From assembly GCA_903835145.1 (NCBI GenBank), contig CAILMA010000274.1, positions 1-10,287 of the forward strand: a DNA stretch of 10,287 nt, written 5' to 3'. Each line of letters starts with the position of its first letter. The stretch's first letter is position 1. The notes below the pieces were generated by a model, which ran no database searches, had not been told where the DNA came from, and saw only the letters and a program-made list of their open reading frames with translations. This stretch comes from an uncultured Bacteroidota bacterium (GTDB taxonomy: Bacteria; Bacteroidota; Bacteroidia; Chitinophagales; Chitinophagaceae). Below are positions 5,212 through 10,287 of the stretch, one piece after another. The position numbers were made by a program, and so were the translations under genes.

Positions 5212-7125
5212 ATGTCTTATCCATATCAAATCAAAACACCCACCGAATACCAGGATGCCTGGAACAAAAGCGTGGCCGACCCCGAGGGTTACTGGGCAAA
5301 GGTTGCTTCGTCATTCTTATGGCGCAAACGCTGGGATACAGTACTCGAATGGAACTTTAAAGACCCCGATGTAAAATGGTTCAAAGGCGCCAAACTCAAC
5401 ATAACCGAAAACTGTCTGGACAGGCACCTTGGCACCCTCGGCAATAAACCAGCAATCATATGGGAACCTAACGATCCTGAAGAACACCACCGTATTATTA
5501 CCTACCGCGACCTCCACCACAAGGTTGTGCAGTTTGCCAACGTGCTCAAAAACAATGGCGTAAAAAAAGGCGACTGTGTTTGCATATACATGGGTATGGT
5601 GCCTGAGCTCGCCATTGCCGTCCTTGCCTGCGCAAGGCTCGGTGCCATACACTCCGTAATATTCGGTGGCTTCAGTGCACAGAGCATTGCCGACAGGCTG
5701 CAGGACGCACAGGCCAACTTCGTTATCACTTGCGACGGAGCCTTCCGCGGCAATAAAAGCATACCCCTCAAGGGCGTAATAGACGATGCACTCGTACAAT
5801 GCCGCTTCGTGAAAAAAGTTATCGTTCTCACCCGCACCCACACACCCATAAGCATGATAAAGGGCCGCGATGTGTGGTGGGAAGACGAAATCAATAAAGT
5901 AGAAACAATGGGCAACCCCGATTGCCCCGCAGTAGAAATGGACGCTGAAGACCCGCTCTTCATCCTTTATACATCCGGCTCTACCGGCAAGCCTAAGGGC
6001 GTGGTGCATACCTGCGGTGGTTACATGGTATACACAACCTACTCTTTTGTGAATGTGTTCCAATACAACCCCGGCGATATACACTTCTGCACTGCTGATA
6101 TCGGGTGGATCACCGGGCACAGCTACATTCTTTATGGCCCGCTCGGGGCTGGTGCTACATCGCTCATATTCGAGGGCATACCTACATGGCCCGATGCTGG
6201 GCGCTTCTGGGATATCGTCGACAAGTTCCGCGTCAATATCCTCTACACCGCACCTACAGCCATCCGCAGCCTCATGGGCTATGGCCTCGGTCCGCTTCAG
6301 AACCACGACCTCAGTAGCCTCAAGGTGCTGGGCTCAGTAGGTGAGCCTATCAACGAAGAGGCATGGCAATGGTTCTCTGAAAACATAGGTAAGGGCAAGT
6401 GCCCTATTGTTGATACCTGGTGGCAAACAGAAACCGGCGGCATCCTCATCTCTAATATGGCCGGCGTTACACCTTCAAAACCGTCTTACGCCACATTGCC
6501 CCTGCCCGGCGTTCAACCCATGCTTGTAGATGAGCAGGGATTGGAAATAACCGGCAACAACGTAAGCGGAAATTTGTGTATTAAATTCCCGTGGCCGTCT
6601 ATCATTCGTACTACATATGGCGATCACGAACGCTGCCGCACCACTTACTTTGCTACCTATCCCGAGTTATATTTCACCGGCGATGGCTGCTACCGCGATG
6701 AGCAGGGCAACTACCGCATAACCGGCCGTGTGGATGATGTGCTGAATGTGAGCGGCCACCGCATAGGTACAGCCGAGGTTGAAAATGCCATAAACATGCA
6801 CGCAGGTGTGGTTGAAAGCGCTGTCGTTGGCTATCCCCACGACGTTAAGGGGCAAGGTATTTATGCCTACGTTGTCTGTAGCAATACCCATGGCGATGAA
6901 AACCTCACCCGCCAGGACATTATGCAAACCGTTACCCGCATGATAGGCGCAATAGCAAAACCAGACAAAATCCAGTTCGTATCTGGTCTCCCAAAAACAC
7001 GGAGCGGAAAAATAATGCGTCGCATCCTCCGCAAAATTGCAGAGTCAGAGTTCGATCAACTCGGGGACATATCCACATTACTTGACCCTGCGGTAGTTGA
7101 GGAAATAAAAAATGGGAAAATCTAA
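5212..7125 (+). CDS. acs: Acetyl-CoA synthetase (AMP-forming)
   Basis: This enzyme converts acetate, ATP and CoA into acetyl-CoA, AMP and PPi through an acetyl-adenylate, feeding the TCA cycle and lipid synthesis. Its 637 residues are close to the family norm of about 650. In order: an ACAS_N segment (about 10-65); the phosphate-binding P-loop YTSGSTGKPKG at 253-263; ADIGWITGHSY at 295-305; GEPINEEAWQWF; and WWQTETGG at 403-410, where W404 is the pocket tryptophan that restricts substrate to acetate. YFTGDGCYRDE and the hinge region GRVDDVLNVSGHRIG at 505-519 follow. The C-terminal domain ends with PKTRSGKIMRR, whose K600 is the catalytic lysine that is reversibly acetylated in Acs enzymes. 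No protein acetyltransferase or deacetylase gene is nearby. The start at 5212 gives the expected N-terminus. It is a stand-alone gene, closed by a strong terminator 12 bp after the stop codon. Confidence 0.97.
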   Translation: MSYPYQIKTPTEYQDAWNKSVADPEGYWAKVASSFLWRKRWDTVLEWNFKDPDVKWFKGAKLNITENCLDRHLGTLGNKPAIIWEPNDPEEHHRIITYRDLHHKVVQFANVLKNNGVKKGDCVCIYMGMVPELAIAVLACARLGAIHSVIFGGFSAQSIADRLQDAQANFVITCDGAFRGNKSIPLKGVIDDALVQCRFVKKVIVLTRTHTPISMIKGRDVWWEDEINKVETMGNPDCPAVEMDAEDPLFILYTSGSTGKPKGVVHTCGGYMVYTTYSFVNVFQYNPGDIHFCTADIGWITGHSYILYGPLGAGATSLIFEGIPTWPDAGRFWDIVDKFRVNILYTAPTAIRSLMGYGLGPLQNHDLSSLKVLGSVGEPINEEAWQWFSENIGKGKCPIVDTWWQTETGGILISNMAGVTPSKPSYATLPLPGVQPMLVDEQGLEITGNNVSGNLCIKFPWPSIIRTTYGDHERCRTTYFATYPELYFTGDGCYRDEQGNYRITGRVDDVLNVSGHRIGTAEVENAINMHAGVVESAVVGYPHDVKGQGIYAYVVCSNTHGDENLTRQDIMQTVTRMIGAIAKPDKIQFVSGLPKTRSGKIMRRILRKIAESEFDQLGDISTLLDPAVVEEIKNGKI

Positions 7126-7137
7126 ACCTAAAATACC

Positions 7138-7174
7138 AACAGGCCGGAATCCAAAAATTCCGGCCTGTTTTATT
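7138..7174 (+). terminator. Rho-independent terminator of acs
   Basis: AACAGGCCGGAAT (7138-7150) and ATTCCGGCCTGTT (7157-7169) form a perfect 13-bp stem with a 6-nt loop, continuing into TTATTTA. It starts 12 bp after the acs stop codon and separates acs from the methyltransferase promoter. Confidence 0.93.
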
Positions 7175-7192
7175 TATACGCCCGTCCGCCAG

Positions 7193-7223
7193 TTTCAAAA
7201 TCCCTCACAATCCAATATCTTTA
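7193..7223 (+). promoter_or_regulatory. Bacteroidota-type promoter of the methyltransferase gene
   Basis: TTTC (7193-7196), a spacer of exactly 19 nt, and TATCTTTA (7216-7223) match the Bacteroidota pattern TTTG-N19-TAnnTTTG with one mismatch in each box. The predicted transcript would start near 7230, about 35 nt before the ATG. It lies just after the acs terminator, where a promoter is expected. Confidence 0.6.
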
Positions 7224-7265
7224 ACCTACGTCCCAAAAAACGCGGAGCGCCTTTTTTATTGCATC

Positions 7266-7904
7266 ATGGACAAGACCCCAAACACAATAAACGTATTCAA
7301 CAAACATGCTGTCGGCTACCAGCAAAAGTTCATGGATCAATCCATGTATCAGGATTCGTTCGCTGAGTTTTGCAATCACCTGCCTCCAAACAATCCCACC
7401 ATTCTCGATGTCGCCTGCGGCCCCGGCAACATCACCAAATGCCTGCTTGCGCTGCGCCCCGACTTACAGATAACCGGCATCGACCTTGCGCCAAATATGC
7501 TCGCATTGGCAGCAGAAAACAACCCCACTGCTACTTTCAGGCTTATGGACTGCCGCTACATTGCCAACCTCCCGGGGCCTTACAGCGGCGTCATGTGTGG
7601 GTTTTGTCTCCCGTATCTCACGCGGGAAGAGGCCGTTCAGTTTATAGCAGATGCAGCCACCATACTTACCCCCGGTGGCGTCCTCTACCTCAGCACTATG
7701 GAGGACAACCATACCGCATCAGGCTGGCAAAAATCAAGCACCGGAGACGATATGTACATCAACTACCACGAGGCCATATACCTCATAGAGGCCCTTTCCC
7801 GTAACAACTTTACACTTCTTCGCGAACAAAGAATAACCTACAGTACCGCGCCGGGCAAGCTCGTCATCGATTTGATTTTAATAGCGTCACTGAACGGCAG
7901 GTAG
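7266..7904 (+). CDS. Class I SAM-dependent methyltransferase, substrate unknown
   Basis: This 212-residue protein has the Rossmann-like methyltransferase fold. Motif I is ILDVACGPGNITK at 46-58, the SAM-binding glycine-rich loop. The acidic residue after strand 2 is D73 in TGIDLAPNML. A further MDCRY stretch near 94-98 fits the adenine-contacting loop, and CGFCLPYLTREEA (111-123) is the motif IV region, followed by LTPGGVLYLST (134-144). The N-terminal helix contains FNKHAVGYQQKF, a pattern common in methyltransferase families acting on small molecules (ubiE/tellurite-type), but no substrate domain is recognisable. There is no signal peptide, so it is cytoplasmic. It has its own two-box promoter. 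The next gene begins 86 bp downstream with its own possible -7 box, so it need not share the transcript. Confidence 0.9.
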   Translation: MDKTPNTINVFNKHAVGYQQKFMDQSMYQDSFAEFCNHLPPNNPTILDVACGPGNITKCLLALRPDLQITGIDLAPNMLALAAENNPTATFRLMDCRYIANLPGPYSGVMCGFCLPYLTREEAVQFIADAATILTPGGVLYLSTMEDNHTASGWQKSSTGDDMYINYHEAIYLIEALSRNNFTLLREQRITYSTAPGKLVIDLILIASLNGR

Positions 7905-7962
7905 CACTTATGTAACCATGAAATTCACCCCGGCTAACTTACGATTTACAGGAGAAATAAGT

Positions 7963-7970
7963 TATTTTTA
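7963..7970 (+). promoter_or_regulatory. Possible -7 promoter box for the AlkD-like gene
   Basis: TATTTTTA matches TAnnTTTG in five of six fixed bases and ends 20 nt before the ATG at 7991. Only TTAC (7939-7942) is found near the -33 position, so the second box is poor. Confidence 0.35.
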
Positions 7971-7990
7971 TCCCTCAAAACTTCCACACA

Positions 7991-8698
7991 ATGACGGTAC
8001 CTGAAATAATGGCCGAGCTCGAAAGCAAAGGCAGCGAAAGCATAAAAAAGATACTACTGAAACATGGTGTAAAAGAGCCTTTTTTCGGCGTGAAAGTAGA
8101 GCACCTGAAAACAATTGAGAAGAAAATAAAGAAAGACTACAAACTCGCCAAAGACCTTTACAACACCGGCAATGCGGATGCCATGTACCTCGCCGGCCTC
8201 ATAGCAGACGATGCCCTCATGACCCGTGCCGACCTTCAGGATTGGGCAATCAAGGCAGAGTCTAACAACATAAGCGAATACACCGTACCCTGGGTGGCAG
8301 CGGGCAGCCCCGTTGGCCTTGAAATGGCTATGGAGTGGATCGACTCTGATACCGAACACATCGCCGCCTCTGGCTGGTGCACACTAAGCAGCATAGTAGC
8401 CCTGCGCCAGGATAAAGACCTCGATACAGCCGCACTGAAAAAACTACTCGCCAGAATAGAGAAAAACATACACAAGGCTAAGAACCGCGAAAAACAAACC
8501 ATGAACGGCTTTGTTATAGCCCTCGGTACCTACGTCTCAAGCCTCACAGCTGATGCCGTAGCAACTGCCAAAAAAATAGGCGAAGTAACGGTAGACGCCA
8601 ACGGCACTGCCTGCAAAGTCCCCGACGCTTCCGCATACATTCAGAAAGCAGCCGACAAAGGCCAGACCGGAAAAAAGAAAAAGACTGTGAAGTGCTGA
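7991..8698 (+). CDS. AlkD-like DNA alkylation repair family protein (HEAT repeats)
   Basis: This 235-residue all-helical protein matches the DNA_alkylation (AlkC/AlkD-like) family as I know it. Recognisable parts are the opening FFGVKVEHLKTIEKKIKKDY (31-50), then NADAMYLAGLIADD (61-74), SEYTVPWVAAGSPVGLEMAMEWIDSD (in pieces across 95-120), SGWCTLSSIVAL (127-138) and TMNGFVIALGTYVSSL (170-185). The C-terminus is strongly basic (GKKKKTVKC). AlkD proteins are DNA glycosylases that remove bulky or cationic alkylated bases by clamping DNA with HEAT-like repeats. The Trp-Asp arrangement that AlkD uses for excision is not evident here: W101 is followed by VAAG, not by an aspartate four residues on. 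It may therefore bind DNA without excising bases, or use other residues. The start is fixed by the conserved N-terminal helix. The esterase gene follows after 49 bp, so the two may share an mRNA. Confidence 0.82.
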   Translation: MTVPEIMAELESKGSESIKKILLKHGVKEPFFGVKVEHLKTIEKKIKKDYKLAKDLYNTGNADAMYLAGLIADDALMTRADLQDWAIKAESNNISEYTVPWVAAGSPVGLEMAMEWIDSDTEHIAASGWCTLSSIVALRQDKDLDTAALKKLLARIEKNIHKAKNREKQTMNGFVIALGTYVSSLTADAVATAKKIGEVTVDANGTACKVPDASAYIQKAADKGQTGKKKKTVKC

Positions 8699-8747
8699 TG
8701 CGTGTTCACTCCCCCTTTAACCCCATAACCTCCAACTACTGCAAACC

Positions 8748-9611
8748 ATGCGCCATGCCGTCTTCTTTATCGCTTTTTTATGGTGCTCGGCGCAGGCTGC
8801 CGCGCAGAGCAGGCCCGCACCCGACAAAGAAACCGACAAGCCATTCGTACTCGGGCGAACGCTTACTTTTTACTCGGCACAGCTGGCTGAAAACAGAACG
8901 GTAAACATATACCTGCCCGATGATTACAACCCCGCCGACACAACAAGATACCCCGTTATCTACCTGCTCGATGGCAGCGCCGACGAAGACTTTATTCACA
9001 TCGTCGGCCTCGTTCAGTACAATACATTTCCCTGGATAAACCGCATACCCAAATCCATAGTAGTAGGTATCGCCAATGTCGACCGCAAGCGCGATTTCAC
9101 CTTTCCATCCGCACAACCCGGCGACAAAAAACTTATCCCCACTTCGGGCCATTCTGATAAGTTTATTGCATTCATTGAAAAAGACCTGCTGCCATTCATT
9201 CAAAGCAAGTACAAAACCACTCCTGCCACAACCATTATTGGCCAGTCGCTTGGCGGCCTCGTGGCTACCGAAATTCTGTTTAAAAAGCCGGAGTTGTTTA
9301 CCCAATACATCATCATAAGCCCCAGCCTGTGGTGGGACGATGGCTCGTTGCTCACGTACAAAGCACCCGTGTTACAGGCCAATTTTAATCGCCCCATTCA
9401 GGTATATATTGGCGTAGGGAAAGAAGGACTTGCGCCAGTAGAAAAACCACACGTTATGGAAGTTGAGGCCAACGTGCTCGCCGACCTCCTGAAAAATACA
9501 CCGGCCAAAAATATCACCACCTATTTCGATTACCTGCCCGCCGAAAACCACGCAACAGTCACCCATCAGGCTGTCTTCAATGCCTTCCGTCTCCTGTACC
9601 CCGCAAAATAA
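8748..9611 (+). CDS. Secreted alpha/beta-hydrolase, putative esterase (IroE/Fes-like, esterase-D superfamily)
   Basis: This 287-residue protein has a signal peptide (about residues 1-20: MRHAVFFIAFLWCSAQAAAQ, likely cut after AQA or AAQ), so it is periplasmic or exported. The mature part follows the putative esterase family (PF00756 type). An N-terminal strand region TVNIYLPDDYNP is followed by YPVIYLLDG (68-76). The nucleophile elbow is GQSLGG with S167, then IISPSLWWDDG. The catalytic histidine is H268 in ENHAT. The acid is probably E226 in VGKEG, though E237 or E239 are alternatives. Relatives cleave siderophore esters, acyl or feruloyl esters, or simple esters; there is no iron-uptake gene in the window to support a siderophore role. 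The start at 8748 gives the best signal peptide; a second ATG lies only two codons later. It sits 49 bp behind the AlkD-like gene. Confidence 0.88.
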   Translation: MRHAVFFIAFLWCSAQAAAQSRPAPDKETDKPFVLGRTLTFYSAQLAENRTVNIYLPDDYNPADTTRYPVIYLLDGSADEDFIHIVGLVQYNTFPWINRIPKSIVVGIANVDRKRDFTFPSAQPGDKKLIPTSGHSDKFIAFIEKDLLPFIQSKYKTTPATTIIGQSLGGLVATEILFKKPELFTQYIIISPSLWWDDGSLLTYKAPVLQANFNRPIQVYIGVGKEGLAPVEKPHVMEVEANVLADLLKNTPAKNITTYFDYLPAENHATVTHQAVFNAFRLLYPAK

Positions 9612-9647
9612 TAAGCGTTAAAAAACAAAGAAAATCCCCAACCCAAA

Positions 9648-9680
9648 ACGTTCGGTATCAGTCTCCAGCTGCATTGCAAA
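9648..9680. repeat. Degenerate copy of the stem-B part of the three-hairpin repeat (left flank of the array)
   Basis: AACGTTCGG followed by AGTCTCCAGCTGC recalls the GTTCGGCG...AGTCTC.GACT segment of the repeats at 2561-2583 and 2691-2713, and more closely the copy at 10257-10285. Pairing is largely lost, so it looks like a decayed copy. It lies 16 bp before the first unit of the tandem array. Confidence 0.5.
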
Positions 9681-9695
9681 ATGCGCAACTTTTTT

Positions 9696-10191
9696 CTCGT
9701 CCCCGTTTGCAACCGGGATGCCACGGCATGGCGTTTGCAACGCCCCCTGCGGCACGCCGCAGACATTATTCTTCCTCTTCCGCTTGCGGGAGGGCCGGGG
9801 TGAGGTCCCCACCAAGCCGCTCACTTTACCCCCTCAAAACCTCGTCCCCGGTTTGCAACCGGGATGCCACGGTACGGCGTTTGCAACGCCCCCTGCGGCA
9901 CGCCGCAGACATTATTCTCCCTCTTCCGCTTGCGGAGAGGGCTGGGGTGAGGTCCCACCACCAAGCCGCTCACTTTACCCCTCAAAACCTCGTGGCCGTT
10001 TGCAACCGGGATGCCACGGCACGGCATTTGCAACGCCCCTGCGGCACGCCGCAGACATTATTCTCCCTCTTCCGCTTGCGGAGAGGGCTGGGGTGAGGTC
10101 CCCACCAAGCCGCTCACTTTACCCCTCAAAACCTCGTCCCCGGTTTGCAACCGGGATGCCACGGTACGGCGTTTGCAACGCCCGTCAAAAC
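9696..10191. repeat. Tandem array of 144-148-bp multi-hairpin repeats, three full units and a partial fourth
   Basis: Units start at 9696, 9841, 9989 and 10133, with lengths 145, 148 and 144 bp; the last stops after about 59 bp. In unit 2 four stem-loops are seen. H1 is CCCGGTT (9847-9853) with AACCGGG (9857-9863), loop TGC. H2 is GGCGTT (9876-9881) with AACGCC (9885-9890), loop TGC. H3 is CTGCGG (9893-9898) with CCGCAG (9903-9908). H4 is CCCTC, one bulged T, TCCGC (9919-9929) with GCGGAGAGGG (9932-9941), closed by a TT turn. H1 has one mismatch in unit 1 and is damaged in unit 3; H2 is damaged in unit 3. Open frames across the array only reflect GC-rich palindromes. The 676-bp stretch from 9612 to the window end holds only repeats and no gene. 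Confidence 0.92.
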
Positions 10192-10202
10192 ACCGCAACT
10201 TA

Positions 10203-10287
10203 CGCAGAGCGCGCAATGCTTTTGGCTACACCAAACACTGTTTTAGAAATTAAAAAACGTTCGGCGCCAGTCTCCGACTGCGTCGTA
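10203..10287. repeat. Degenerate, truncated third copy of the three-hairpin repeat at the right edge
   Basis: GCAGAGCGCGCAATGCTT (10204-10221) corresponds to the stem-A arm GTAGAGACGCAATGCTT of copy 1, followed by the shared spacer CACCAAACA. About 20 extra bases intervene, then GTTCGGCG and the stem-B hairpin CAGTC (10268-10272) with GACTG (10276-10280). In copies 1 and 2 the matching pair is TAGTC with GACTA, so one T-A pair has become C-G. Stem C would lie beyond the window. Confidence 0.65.

Noticed and set aside
5317..6306. A 329-codon open frame on the minus strand inside acs
   Set aside because: It lies wholly antisense to a clear acetyl-CoA synthetase. Its composition follows from the complementary codon use of acs, and no domain is recognisable.
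9696..10191. CRISPR array
   Set aside because: Whole 144-148-bp units repeat head to tail without unique spacers, and no cas gene is present.
9566..10253. Several short open frames on both strands across the tandem repeats
   Set aside because: They repeat the translated repeat unit, are rich in Arg, Pro and Ser, and have no start signals. They are products of the GC-rich palindromes.

Overview
The window looks like chromosomal DNA of a Bacteroidota member, probably near Chitinophagales/Sphingobacteriales. This is inferred from three things: the start codons mostly lack a Shine-Dalgarno sequence, there are promoter-like boxes of the TTTG-N19-TAnnTTTG type, and the gene content fits (ECF sigma factor with a DGPF/YCII partner, FrnE-type DsbA, an AlkD-like HEAT protein of a type I associate with Bacteroidota). 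No rRNA, tRNA, CRISPR, phage or transposase gene is visible. Genus and species cannot be called from the sequence alone.

Layout: the left part reads leftwards. From the middle outwards it carries an Old Yellow Enzyme flavin ene-reductase (2841-3908), a secreted or membrane-anchored protein of unknown function (1728-2444), a YCII/DGPF protein (1264-1617) and an ECF42-type sigma factor that runs off the left edge (1-1227). The YCII and sigma genes are 36 bp apart and form the classic ECF42 pair. From 4191 everything reads rightwards: a cytoplasmic FrnE-like DsbA oxidoreductase, acetyl-CoA synthetase (acs) with a strong terminator, a class I SAM methyltransferase with a two-box promoter, an AlkD-like HEAT-repeat protein, and a secreted esterase of the IroE/Fes-like fold. 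The reductase and the DsbA-like gene diverge from a 282-bp spacer.

The genes do not form one pathway. They read as a housekeeping/stress neighbourhood: acetate activation (acs), thiol and enone redox chemistry (OYE, FrnE-like), a possible alkylation-damage protein, and an ECF sigma module.

The most unusual content is non-coding. Two 99-bp repeats (2514-2612 and 2644-2742) each fold into three consecutive hairpins, and a degenerate third copy lies at the right edge. A second family forms a tandem array (9696-10191) of three 144-148-bp units plus a partial fourth, each unit with about four hairpins. A solitary piece of that second family sits directly behind the stop codon of the DsbA-like gene. 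The two families meet at the right end, where family 1 pieces flank the array. I see no evidence of a new multi-gene system; the structured repeats are the best lead.
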